Below are positions 6,255 through 13,532 of a DNA stretch of 30,921 bases, in pieces. The position numbers were made by a program, and so were the translations under genes. Positions within the stretch are counted from its first letter, which is position 1. The number at the start of each line of letters is the position of its first letter. This DNA comes from QYOJ01 sp043810345 (GTDB lineage: Bacteria > Bacteroidota > Bacteroidia > Bacteroidales > FEN-979): assembly GCA_043810345.1 (NCBI GenBank), contig JBDROF010000025.1:1-30921 (forward strand), in the 5' to 3' direction. Under the pieces are notes generated by a model. It did not search any database and was not told the DNA's origin. It saw only the letters and a list, made by a program, of their open reading frames with translations.

Positions 6255-9188
6255 ATGAAGCAAGAAGAATTTAACCACAAAGGACTCAAAGGAGTTCTTC
6301 GTAATATCTATTTCGCTATTTCGCTATTTCGCTATTTCGCCATTTCGCTATTTCGCTATTTCGCTATTTCGCTATTTCGCTATTTCACTATTTCGCTATT
6401 CTGTTTCACATTGACCATCTCCCCGATTTTCGGCCAGGTAGCCTGGGAGAAAAAGGGCGGCGTATGTTTCCGGATCGATGACAACAATGAACTCTGGAAA
6501 TACCATAGCTTCGATAGTCTGTTTGCCATCTATGGCTATAAATTCTGCACCGCCGTGTGCCTCGAATCAGCCACCTGGACGCCCGGCTATTTGGAAGGTC
6601 TGAAGCAGATCTGGAACAATGGACACGAGTTCATGGATCACACGCCCAACCATTCGACATGTATGATACAGTTGACCAATATCGCCGACACCTCTCTCTA
6701 CCATGGGAATCCATTTGTCGATCATATCAACCAAAACCAGGTCTGTTTCAAATGGAAGAGTGTGGATACCACCTCCATCCATGGCGAAGGGCTGATCAAT
6801 GTAACCAACAATCTGGTCATCAGTAAACTGCCGGGACAATTCCACGGTTTTAATGATTCCGTTTATATCCCTATGCTGTTCATTCCTGCGACAAACAGGG
6901 TCTATACCTGGTTAAACATGCAGAACATCAACCCGCTCGATCCCGATTCGCTGACCTTGTCCTCCTTCTGGGAAGAACCGGTCAACCTGGGGATCTACCA
7001 GAATATCCCCTATCATAAACTGACCTCCTTCAACGTCGTTATGCCTCAGCAGGTCCTGATGATGCTGGGTGAACGGGTCCTCACCCTTTGCACGACCCAC
7101 AACATACAGCGTCCGTGGACCTGGATCCAGCCCTATGGGAAATACCCATTGCAAACCGAAGGCGAAGTGGCGCAAACCATGGGAGCGGAGCTGGGGTACA
7201 CGGGGGGAGCCACCTATCACAATGAAGCGTACAAGACTTATAACGAGTATAATCCAACTAACGACAAGCAGTTTGCCATGAAGTACGGGGATTTTAACCC
7301 AAATCAGAAGTCGGCTGAAGAAAATAAAACGCTGATCGCGAATGGAATAGCTAAACACAGGTTGCTGATCAGCCAGGACCATTTTATGCCCAATACCCCC
7401 ACCTGGCAGGCATACCTGCAGCGCACCGACTCCCTGTTAGCCTGGATCCATGCACATGACATCCCGTTATTTAAGCAAAGCGAATGGATAACCCTGCTCT
7501 TCAACAGTGCCACCAATCCATCTGTCAACATCTTTCCGCTTCTGCAAACTGACCTGAATGATGATCAAATCCCCGACGGGTATGAACTCTTTGAAGGGGA
7601 GATGATCCATGACGACGGGGTCCCGCAGAGTGACAACAAATCGGTCCAGATGACTTCCACTGGCAACTTCTTCAAGATCAGAGGACTGGGCGGTTTAGAG
7701 AAGGGACTCAACGATTTTTCGTTCGCCATCAAAGGTTTTTCCGGAAACATCATCTGGTTGCGGATCTATTACCCTGAAACCGGAGGAGGCGATACCATTG
7801 TTTTCCCGACCGAGATACCGGAATGGACGAACCGTTCTGCATCCATCATCATCCCGTTGAATGTTTCCGTGGTCAACATTGAACTGGAGTGCCGGGTTTA
7901 TACCGGTGGAAAGGTAAGGATCAGCGGGATGGAGCTGTGGGGAGGCAGCCGGCCGGTAATTGAGTTTGAACCCCTCTCCCTGATGACCAACCAGCAATTT
8001 CCCGTCATCGGTCTGGATACCATCATTTATGATCCCGTGTATTCCCTGCAGGAGCTCACCATCACCGTTTCCAATCCTGGGGTGCTCAACTATGAACTGG
8101 ATACCCTGGCCGGAACCCTGTGGGTCTATAAACCATACTCCTTCTGGAAAGGCAGCGACAGCCTGATGCTCAAGGCGGTCAACCCGGCCGGGGGAGCCGA
8201 CAGCTCCTGGTTGAAATTCACAGCCATCCCGACTGACATCTGCAAAGGTCAGTCTGTCACCCTCACCCTGCTCAATCCCCCGGCAGGTGCCACTTTTTTC
8301 TGGACTGCCAACCCACCCGATCCGTCGCTGGTTCAGCCAACCATTCAAAACCCCACGGTCTCTCCGCAGCAAACCACCGACTATAGCGTCAATGTGAATG
8401 CGCCAGGCCAGACCTATTCCGAAAACCTGACCGTATCCGTCCACCTGGTGGAGGATGTCGTCCTCTACGGACCCTTGCCGGCTTACTGTGCCAATGCCTC
8501 TCCGGTCCAACTTTACGGCGATCCTCCCGGAGGGACTTTTTCCGGCCCGGGAGTGGTAGGGGAGCTCTTTTACCCCGCGTTTGCCATTATCGGACAAAAC
8601 ATGCTCCATTATTCCCTCTCAGACCCGAGTGGGTGCGAAGGGGAAGACTCCATGCTGGTCATCATTCAACCCATCCCGCAACTCTCTCTGCCTCCTGATA
8701 CCCTTGTTTGTCACTGGCAAACGGTGATCCTGGAGGCTAATCCCGGTTTAGACACCTACCTCTGGTCAACCGGTGAAACAAATCCCTGGGTCGCCATCAA
8801 CGCCACCGGCATGAGTCCCGACAGCACCCGGCTGATCACGCTGATCGTCACCAAAAACGGCTGCCCCGCTTTCGACAGCACCCTTGTGCGCTTCAAAGCC
8901 TGCACCGGGATAGATTCCCAGCTACCAGGTTCATCCTGCATTCAGCTCTATCCTAATCCGGTTTCATCTTTATTAACTATTGAAATCGGCTGTTCCAACG
9001 AAAACAGGAGTTCCACCGAACCTGTTACCGGAAGAATCTTTGATATTGTAGGGAATGAAGTACTCACCCAACAACTCCATCCCGGAAAAAACAGCTGGGA
9101 TATACGCGCTCTTCCTTCCGGCCTGTACATATTTTCCATCAGGGGAGAGGGTGTTGCTGTGGTGACCAGGATTGTTAAGATTCCATGA
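6255..9188 (+). CDS. Secreted polysaccharide deacetylase-like protein with T9SS type A C-terminal domain
   Basis: A 977-residue exported protein. Residues 19-49 are encoded by eleven 8-base repeats and read as a repeated hydrophobic YFAISLFR, acting as or extending the signal peptide, which likely ends near IFGQ (57-61). The next ~350 residues resemble NodB-type polysaccharide deacetylases: FRIDD (D75, D76) for the catalytic/metal Asp pair, and GHEFMDHTPNH with H129 and H133 as the HxxxH metal motif. Ig-like modules follow, and the final ~80 residues (LYPNPVSS … IFDIVGNEV … ALPSGLYIFSI … RIVKIP) form a type A T9SS sorting domain. Catalytic activity on a sugar polymer is inferred from the motifs. 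It follows the PorP/SprF gene by 4 bases. Confidence 0.78.
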   Translation: MKQEEFNHKGLKGVLRNIYFAISLFRYFAISLFRYFAISLFRYFTISLFCFTLTISPIFGQVAWEKKGGVCFRIDDNNELWKYHSFDSLFAIYGYKFCTAVCLESATWTPGYLEGLKQIWNNGHEFMDHTPNHSTCMIQLTNIADTSLYHGNPFVDHINQNQVCFKWKSVDTTSIHGEGLINVTNNLVISKLPGQFHGFNDSVYIPMLFIPATNRVYTWLNMQNINPLDPDSLTLSSFWEEPVNLGIYQNIPYHKLTSFNVVMPQQVLMMLGERVLTLCTTHNIQRPWTWIQPYGKYPLQTEGEVAQTMGAELGYTGGATYHNEAYKTYNEYNPTNDKQFAMKYGDFNPNQKSAEENKTLIANGIAKHRLLISQDHFMPNTPTWQAYLQRTDSLLAWIHAHDIPLFKQSEWITLLFNSATNPSVNIFPLLQTDLNDDQIPDGYELFEGEMIHDDGVPQSDNKSVQMTSTGNFFKIRGLGGLEKGLNDFSFAIKGFSGNIIWLRIYYPETGGGDTIVFPTEIPEWTNRSASIIIPLNVSVVNIELECRVYTGGKVRISGMELWGGSRPVIEFEPLSLMTNQQFPVIGLDTIIYDPVYSLQELTITVSNPGVLNYELDTLAGTLWVYKPYSFWKGSDSLMLKAVNPAGGADSSWLKFTAIPTDICKGQSVTLTLLNPPAGATFFWTANPPDPSLVQPTIQNPTVSPQQTTDYSVNVNAPGQTYSENLTVSVHLVEDVVLYGPLPAYCANASPVQLYGDPPGGTFSGPGVVGELFYPAFAIIGQNMLHYSLSDPSGCEGEDSMLVIIQPIPQLSLPPDTLVCHWQTVILEANPGLDTYLWSTGETNPWVAINATGMSPDSTRLITLIVTKNGCPAFDSTLVRFKACTGIDSQLPGSSCIQLYPNPVSSLLTIEIGCSNENRSSTEPVTGRIFDIVGNEVLTQQLHPGKNSWDIRALPSGLYIFSIRGEGVAVVTRIVKIP
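6310..6400 (+). repeat. (ATTTCGCT)11 array in codons 19-49 of the deacetylase-like gene
   Basis: Eleven units of 8 bases (nine exact, one ATTTCGCC, one ATTTCACT) plus three bases. As 8 is not a multiple of 3, the three frames read the same cycle of eight codons without stops, and one unit gained or lost would shift the downstream frame. Confidence 0.95.
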
Positions 9189-9191
9189 TGG

Positions 9192-9207
9192 AGGCCTTCG
9201 GCCTGAT
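9192..9207. repeat. Solo hairpin with TTC loop and GAT tail
   Basis: AGGCC, loop TTC, GGCCT, then GAT, directly after the stop of the deacetylase-like gene. It has the same design as the hairpins at 2573-2650. On the minus strand the loop is C(GAA)G. Confidence 0.8.
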
Positions 9208-9233
9208 TCGCAATACGCGAAAAAACATTCGTC

Positions 9234-9287
9234 ATTCGTAATTGGCTTCGCCGAGCTCCGCTTCGCTCCGGTTCGTAATTCGTAATT
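9234..9287 (+). repeat. Composite repeat element, copy 1
   Basis: A 28-base block (9234-9261), a 4-base centre (9262-9265) and a 22-base block (9266-9287) ending in two AATTCGT-type units. Both blocks recur exactly at 10613-10640 and 10666-10687 inside the Nudix gene, where the centre is 25 bases. It contains a GGC-TTC-GCC mini-hairpin (9244-9252). Confidence 0.9.
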
Positions 9288-9288
9288 G

Positions 9289-9325
9289 AAAAAGGTCTGT
9301 AAATCAAAAATTTACAGACCTTTTT
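9289..9325. terminator. Strong bidirectional terminator
   Basis: A perfect 16-bp stem (AAAAAGGTCTGTAAAT with its complement) around a CAAAA loop, with A and T runs at the ends so it can work both ways. It separates the + secretion cluster from the - strand tRNA, which ends 4 bases away. Confidence 0.9.
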
Positions 9326-9328
9326 CTG

Positions 9329-9400
9329 TAGCCCGTAGGGGAATCGAACCCCTGTTACCAGGATGAAAACCTGACGTCCTAACCCCTAGACGAACGGGCC
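9329..9400 (-). tRNA. tRNA-Glu (anticodon TTC)
   Basis: Read on the minus strand it folds as a cloverleaf: acceptor GGCCCGT with ACGGGCT and discriminator A, an anticodon arm CAGG-TTTTCAT-CCTG giving anticodon TTC (Glu), and a T arm CAGGG-GTTCGAT-CCCCT. The first acceptor pair is G-T. The 3' CCA is not encoded. It is followed immediately by the 9289-9325 terminator. No integration sequence is seen beside it. Confidence 0.95.
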
Positions 9401-9450
9401 GGCTCATTTGGGAGTGCAAAATTAAAGAGAAAAACTTGTTTTCACAAATT

Positions 9451-9537
9451 TTTCTCGCTCTTCGCTTTTCGTTATTCGCCGTTCGCTATTGGTATTTCAA
9501 TTCGTAATTCGTAATTCGTAATTCGTAATTCGTAATT
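9451..9537 (+). repeat. TTCGC-type imperfect array and (AATTCGT)5
   Basis: Imperfect 7-8 base TTCGCT-like units (9451-9490) lead to five exact AATTCGT units (9499-9533) plus AATT. The array ends a few bases from the stop of the minus-strand gene at 9542. With the solo hairpin, composite element, terminator and tRNA it fills the gap 9189-9541, which has no protein gene. Confidence 0.93.
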
Positions 9538-9541
9538 TCCT

Positions 9542-10228
9542 CTAGCTTTCATCCGCCTCAAACCGAAACCCCATCCGCTTCCCGGTCCTGATCTGCATCG
9601 CATCCAGAGCCGTTTGCATTTCAAGTACCGTAACCTCCTTCATGTTATCATAGGAAGGAGTGAGCAGGTCAAAATTGATGGTGTAGAGCATGGCCGACCG
9701 GATGATCCCCTGAGTGACTTTCCGCGTGAGGGTGGCACTGGGAAAATTGTTGTAAAGCAAGCCTATTTCCCGTTTCCCTTCAATGAAATAATGGTTCTCG
9801 CGGTTGACAAATATCCGCCCGATCAGGTATCCTATATCCTGTAACCGGTTGTATTTGAACGAATCGGCAAGGAAGTTAAAGATGTGGATGATTCCACAGT
9901 AGGAGCGGCGTTTGTCATCTTTGATATAAGAGCTTCTCATCACTACATGGTCTCGTGAGAATTCGAATACATTGGTATGCATCATGAAGATCAATACATC
10001 ACCGGCAAACTTCAACCGGAATTCAAACTGCCCCCGGTCGTAATATTCAAACGGGATAACCGCCTTCCCCGGCAAGGTTTTCATCATATATTGCGCCGCC
10101 AGGATCTCTGTCTCCCGTTTGAACAGGTGAAAAGCCTCCAGGGTTTTACTGAAAACCTCCTGCTTCATGGCGCCCTTCGTCTTAAGCACCTTAAAGAGTT
10201 CGCTCGTGGTGGGGATGAAGTTGGTCAT
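9542..10228 (-). CDS. Conserved hypothetical protein, function unknown
   Basis: A 228-residue protein that I cannot assign to a named family. It looks soluble: no signal peptide or membrane segment. Visible features are a charged N-terminal helix region (SELFKVLKTKGAMKQEVFSKTLEAF), a central beta-rich part (FEYYDRGQFEFRLKFAGDVLIFMMHTNVFEF) and a C-terminal helix (VLEMQTALDAMQIRTGKRMGF). Codon use matches its neighbours and it reads as a real, constrained gene. The Nudix gene is upstream on the same strand, separated by a ~50-base C/G-rich palindrome (10233-10292), so the two may share a transcript. Start is the ATG at 10228. Confidence 0.75.
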   Translation of the reverse strand: MTNFIPTTSELFKVLKTKGAMKQEVFSKTLEAFHLFKRETEILAAQYMMKTLPGKAVIPFEYYDRGQFEFRLKFAGDVLIFMMHTNVFEFSRDHVVMRSSYIKDDKRRSYCGIIHIFNFLADSFKYNRLQDIGYLIGRIFVNRENHYFIEGKREIGLLYNNFPSATLTRKVTQGIIRSAMLYTINFDLLTPSYDNMKEVTVLEMQTALDAMQIRTGKRMGFRFEADES

Positions 10229-10232
10229 ATGG

Positions 10233-10292
10233 TTTCGGATTTACCCCTAAATCCCCTGAAGGGGACTTACTCCACCTTTAGGGGGTCTGGGG
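10233..10292. repeat. Nested C/G-rich palindromic repeat
   Basis: An outer arm CCCCTAAA pairs with TTTAGGGG, and an inner TCCCC-TGAA-GGGGA hairpin is nested inside. The 3' end of the Nudix reading frame (…NTPQTP) runs into it, so its last codons come from the repeat. Such elements resemble interspersed palindromic repeats. Confidence 0.65.
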
Positions 10293-10991
10293 GGTATTCA
10301 TGATCATTTCTCGCAGGCTTCCAAACGTGTTCTCCAGTACGACAACGAGTTCATCCAGCCGGAACCACCGGACATAGAGGATCTCCTCTTCCGTCTGCGG
10401 GGTGAGCGGCTGATCCCCCGGTGCCATCATCTCAAACCACCAGGTCTTTTTCAGCATCCGCTTCCCCTTTTCGTGGTATACATGGTACGTCGGCTTCAGC
10501 TTTCGAACCACCTCAACCTCCCGAAGCCCGGTCTCCTCTTTCACCTCCCGGATCGCCTCAGTTCTTCGCGTTTCGCGTTTCGCGTTTCGTGTTTCGCGTT
10601 TCGAGTTCTGTAATTCGTAATTGGCTTCGCCGAGCTCCGCGGAGTTTATCCCGCTCATTGCGGGGCTCCGGTTCGTAATTCGTAATTCATAATTGATCTT
10701 CCCCTTGGGCAGATCCCACCTCCCCTTCCGGTGGATAAACAGGACCTCTCCCTGTTCATTTCTCACCAACCCGCCGGCCGCCTTGACAATGGTGAACAGA
10801 GATTTGAAATCCTTTTTTAGCAGTTTATAATCCGTGGCAGAGACCCCCATCATGTGCTTTGACTGATCCATTTCGAAAGGCCTGATGATTTGCTTTATTT
10901 CATCCATCGATCCGGGCAGCAAGACCTGTCCATCAAACTGCTCGCCGGACTTCAACAGATGAATATACCGGTCGTCAAAAAAAATCTTCAT
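10278..10991 (-). CDS. Nudix hydrolase with a repeat insertion inside the Nudix box
   Basis: A 237-residue Nudix (nucleoside diphosphate-X) hydrolase. It starts MKIFFDDRYIHLL at ATG 10991; the upstream TTG at 11015 lies in a promoter element. The N-terminal ~70 residues are a family-specific extension; the Nudix domain begins FTIVKAAGGLVRNEQGEVLFIHRKGRWDLPKGK. The catalytic half REVKEETG (residues 148-155) is intact. Between PKGK (residues 95-98) and AIREV there are ~47 residues encoded by repeat DNA (10560-10697) where about 10 are normal. The first Glu of the Gx5E box is lost: six residues after the conserved Gly is Leu, with Glu one place early. The frame is kept. The enzyme may be impaired, retuned or tolerant, as the insertion falls in a loop; substrate unknown. 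Confidence 0.85.
   Translation of the reverse strand: MKIFFDDRYIHLLKSGEQFDGQVLLPGSMDEIKQIIRPFEMDQSKHMMGVSATDYKLLKKDFKSLFTIVKAAGGLVRNEQGEVLFIHRKGRWDLPKGKINYELRITNRSPAMSGINSAELGEANYELQNSKRETRNAKRETRRTEAIREVKEETGLREVEVVRKLKPTYHVYHEKGKRMLKKTWWFEMMAPGDQPLTPQTEEEILYVRWFRLDELVVVLENTFGSLREMIMNTPQTP
10565..10690 (+). repeat. (TTTCGCG)6 array plus composite repeat copy 2, inside the Nudix gene
   Basis: About six TTTCGCG-type 7-base units (10565-10607) are followed by the composite element seen at 9234-9287: identical blocks 10613-10640 and 10666-10687. The centre is longer here (10641-10665) and holds a CCCGC/GCGGG hairpin. The whole segment is in frame without a stop on the minus strand. Confidence 0.92.
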
Positions 10992-11012
10992 GAGGCGCTG
11001 GAAATCGCTTTT

Positions 11013-11020
11013 CAAACATA
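11013..11020 (-). promoter_or_regulatory. Promoter -7 element for the Nudix gene
   Basis: On the minus strand TATGTTTG matches TAnnTTTG. Transcription would begin near 11006, giving a leader of about 15 bases before ATG 10991, which argues for that start. No clear -33 element. Confidence 0.45.
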
Positions 11021-11039
11021 CGAATTTCTTTTGTATTCA

Positions 11040-11270
11040 GATAACTGATACGAGATACCGGGATACGGGATACGAGATAAATTCTTTCGTAGAAAGAAAA
11101 AAATAACACATGTGCTTTTGCATAAGGAACCTAGGAACGCGGGGTGAGCTAAAGTCATATAAAGTCTGGTCCTAATATTCAAGCGTTCCAGTTCCGTTGC
11201 AGAAGCACGAAAAAATAGCGTGCTAGTTGCGGAGGTGGCAGCGAAAAAAAAAGACAAAAGAAAGTTGATA
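11040..11270. other. Divergent intergenic region with 7-bp repeats and a hairpin
   Basis: Between the Nudix and pyrE genes. It holds imperfect 7-base GGATACG/GATACGA units (about 11046-11080) and a perfect 7-bp hairpin TTCTTTC-GTA-GAAAGAA (11082-11098), the same stem as at 1221-1237. An open frame on the minus strand (11012-11257) crosses these repeats and shows no protein character, so no gene is called. Confidence 0.6.
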
Positions 11271-11276
11271 AAACTA

Positions 11277-11284
11277 TATCTTTG
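11277..11284 (+). promoter_or_regulatory. pyrE promoter -7 element
   Basis: TATCTTTG matches TAnnTTTG exactly. Transcription would begin near 11290, leaving about ten bases before the pyrE ATG at 11301. Confidence 0.5.
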
Positions 11285-11300
11285 AAAAAAACAATCCTCT

Positions 11301-11933
11301 ATGCTTCTCTCCCGCGACGTCGCCCTTCAAACAGCAGCCCAGCTGCTGAAAATCAAAGCCGTGAAGCTCAGTCCGAAAGAGCCCTTTACCTGGGCTTCCG
11401 GCATCCAATCCCCCATCTATTGCGACAACCGCATCACCCTCTCCTATCCGGAGATCCGGACCTTCATCCGGCAGCAGTTCGTCACTGCCATTCGTGACCA
11501 CTTTGGAGGGGCCGAAGCCATCGCCGGAGTCGCTACCGGCGGCATCGCCCAGGGAGCGTTGGTGGCCCAGGAGTTTGGATTGCCCTTCGCCTATGTTCGT
11601 TCCGGAAAAAAGGATCATGGCCTCACCAACCTGATTGAGGGCAAGGTAGAAGCCGGTCAACGGGTTGTTGTGGTCGAAGATCTCATCTCCACCGGCGGAA
11701 GCAGCCTGGGTGCTGTCACTGCCCTTCGTGAAGCAGGCTGCCACGTGGCTGGCATGGTGGCGATCTTCACCTATAACCTTCCGGTGTCGGTCAGGAAATT
11801 CGATGAAGCAGGTTGTACGCTCATCACCCTGTCTGATTACGACGTCCTGATTGAACAGGCGCTGAAGACAGGCTATATCTCTAAGGATGACCTTGCCGTA
11901 CTGAGAGGGTTCAAGGAAAAATTTAGCAAATGA
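11301..11933 (+). CDS. pyrE: Orotate phosphoribosyltransferase
   Basis: A 210-residue enzyme that joins orotate to PRPP to make orotidine 5'-phosphate, the fifth step of pyrimidine synthesis, in the cytosol. The PRPP-binding motif VVVVEDLISTGGS is at residues 122-134. The catalytic-loop segment RSGKKDHG (100-107) and the substrate segment FTWASGIQSPIYCDNR (29-44) are typical. The length matches the family. It is a lone gene with its own short-leader promoter, flanked by genes on the other strand. The start is the ATG at 11301, the first after the promoter. Confidence 0.97.
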   Translation: MLLSRDVALQTAAQLLKIKAVKLSPKEPFTWASGIQSPIYCDNRITLSYPEIRTFIRQQFVTAIRDHFGGAEAIAGVATGGIAQGALVAQEFGLPFAYVRSGKKDHGLTNLIEGKVEAGQRVVVVEDLISTGGSSLGAVTALREAGCHVAGMVAIFTYNLPVSVRKFDEAGCTLITLSDYDVLIEQALKTGYISKDDLAVLRGFKEKFSK

Positions 11934-11962
11934 AAAAAGGCTGCCCCTCATTGAAACAGCCT
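11933..11962 (-). terminator. Terminator of the minus-strand T9SS gene
   Basis: A 6-bp stem AGGCTG/CAGCCT with a 13-base loop, followed on the minus strand by six T. It lies between the pyrE stop and the 3' end of the minus-strand gene at 11981. Confidence 0.6.
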
Positions 11963-11980
11963 CCTTCAATTCTTAATTCC

Positions 11981-13477
11981 TCATTCCACAATGAGCTTCT
12001 GATTCACCGTTTCCCCATTGATCGTAAGGCGAACAATGTAGATCCCTTTCCGCAGGTTGATCAGATCCAGCACCTGCACATTCTCTCCCATGTTCAGGGT
12101 GAATGTTTGCTCCAGAACGGTCTGGCCAAGAAGGTCAACTACAATGCACCGGGCTTCGGCAGCTTCCCTGGCTTTAACCTTGACAAAAGCCTTCCCGTTG
12201 GCCGGGTTTGGATAGATGCTGAGTGCAGCCACCCGGGGGTCATCGATACCGGCCGGGCTCATGGTAGTAAACATCCATGGGTCACTCCAGTTGGTGGTGT
12301 CTGCCAGGGCTCCTCCATTGCTGAACGCGCGCATCCGCCAGTAATATATTTTATCGTACGCCATCTTCCTGGTCACCTTGATACTGCTCTCCAGGGCATC
12401 AGGTTTCACATCATAGAATATATCCGTGAAGCCTAAATCGGTGGCAACCTGCAGCTGGTACCCGATGATGCCTGTCTGAACGGTCCACGTCATGACGGGA
12501 GTGAGCGCCACATTCATCTGCTCGTTTGAGGGTGATTTCAGGAGAACCGTGTTGATGGACGTAAATTTCCTGGGATCGCTCCAGCCGGTTGTATCGTGCT
12601 GATGACGCGACCGGACTCTCCACCAGTAGTCGTTGCCAAACATAAGAAATTCAGCGTAGACCTGAATTTTATCGGTTTCGCCGATAAACACCAGGGTGTT
12701 GAAATTCTCATCGGAGGCAATCTCAAACTCATACGAAAGGATCCCGCCAATGGCTTTCCACTTCAGAAGAACGTCCAGCACCTGGTTAACGACATTATTG
12801 TTTGGTGAATTCAAGGTGACAGCATCCAACACGTTGAAGGTGAACGGCTCACTCCAGCCCCCTGCATCCGCAGAGTGGCCAGGTTGAACCCTCCAGTAAT
12901 ATTTGGCGCCAAAACGAAGCCACTGGGTCGGTACGGAAAATACAGTGCCGGCAACCGTGCCCTGCACCAGAAGCGGGGAGTTGAAGTTCATGCTCGTATC
13001 CGCCTGGTATTTGAAATAGGTAAGCCCGGAGATATCAATCGTTCCAACTTTTGTTCGCCATTCCAGTTTTGCATTGGATTCCTGATTATTGGCATTATTG
13101 GATGGCTTAAACAGGGAAACGGTATTGAAGACCGTAAAGTTCCACACTTCCGACCAGGGAGATGTGGCCCCGTCTATTGCCCTGACCCTCCAGTAATAGG
13201 TTGTATTGAAGAGCAGGTTGGCGGTCTGGTAGCCGGTAATCAGGGTTTGTGTCAGATCTACCAGAAGCGGAGAGTTGAAGTTCATACTGGTATCCAGCTG
13301 GAGCTGGTACTGAAGATTCAATGATCCTGTTACAGCATACCAGCTAAGAACTACATCGGGCATCTGGCCTGTGGCATCGTTGGCCGGGCTCTTCAGAGCA
13401 GGGGTGTAGACCAGGGTCTGAGCTGCCATCGCCAGGCTAACAGCACCAAATATTAAGACGAATAAAACTTTTTTCAT
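11981..13477 (-). CDS. Secreted fibronectin III-like repeat protein with T9SS type A C-terminal domain
   Basis: A 498-residue exported protein, probably cell-surface or released. It has a signal peptide of ~19 residues (MKKVLFVLIFGAVSLAMAAQ). Four modules of ~95-100 residues follow, each opening with a 'LKSP.N…V.L.W' strand and closing with 'YYWRVRA … WS..W.FT', the fibronectin type III-like pattern of Bacteroidota surface proteins. Modules 1 and 2 share DTSMNFNSPLLV, also near-identical in DNA, a sign of recent duplication. The last ~75 residues (LSIYPNPANGKA … VVDLLGQTVLEQTF … LRKGIYIVRLTINGETVNQKLIVE) are a type A sorting domain. No catalytic domain is visible, so binding or a structural role is likelier. 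Confidence 0.87.
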   Translation of the reverse strand: MKKVLFVLIFGAVSLAMAAQTLVYTPALKSPANDATGQMPDVVLSWYAVTGSLNLQYQLQLDTSMNFNSPLLVDLTQTLITGYQTANLLFNTTYYWRVRAIDGATSPWSEVWNFTVFNTVSLFKPSNNANNQESNAKLEWRTKVGTIDISGLTYFKYQADTSMNFNSPLLVQGTVAGTVFSVPTQWLRFGAKYYWRVQPGHSADAGGWSEPFTFNVLDAVTLNSPNNNVVNQVLDVLLKWKAIGGILSYEFEIASDENFNTLVFIGETDKIQVYAEFLMFGNDYWWRVRSRHQHDTTGWSDPRKFTSINTVLLKSPSNEQMNVALTPVMTWTVQTGIIGYQLQVATDLGFTDIFYDVKPDALESSIKVTRKMAYDKIYYWRMRAFSNGGALADTTNWSDPWMFTTMSPAGIDDPRVAALSIYPNPANGKAFVKVKAREAAEARCIVVDLLGQTVLEQTFTLNMGENVQVLDLINLRKGIYIVRLTINGETVNQKLIVE

Positions 13478-13493
13478 ATCTCGAATAATTTGT

Positions 13494-13532
13494 AATTCTT
13501 AATTCTTAATTCTTAATTCTTAATTCTTAATT
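13494..13532 (+). repeat. (AATTCTT)5 array
   Basis: Five exact units plus AATT, a one-base variant of the AATTCGT unit and in the same orientation. The stop codon of the 932-residue minus-strand gene (13527-13529) lies inside it. Confidence 0.95.

Noticed and set aside
9329..9400. tRNA-linked integration site
   Set aside because: No integrase, and no direct repeat of the tRNA end was seen in the window.
11012..11257. 81-residue minus-strand open frame between the Nudix and pyrE genes
   Set aside because: It runs through 7-base repeats and a hairpin, starts in low-complexity sequence and has no protein-like pattern.
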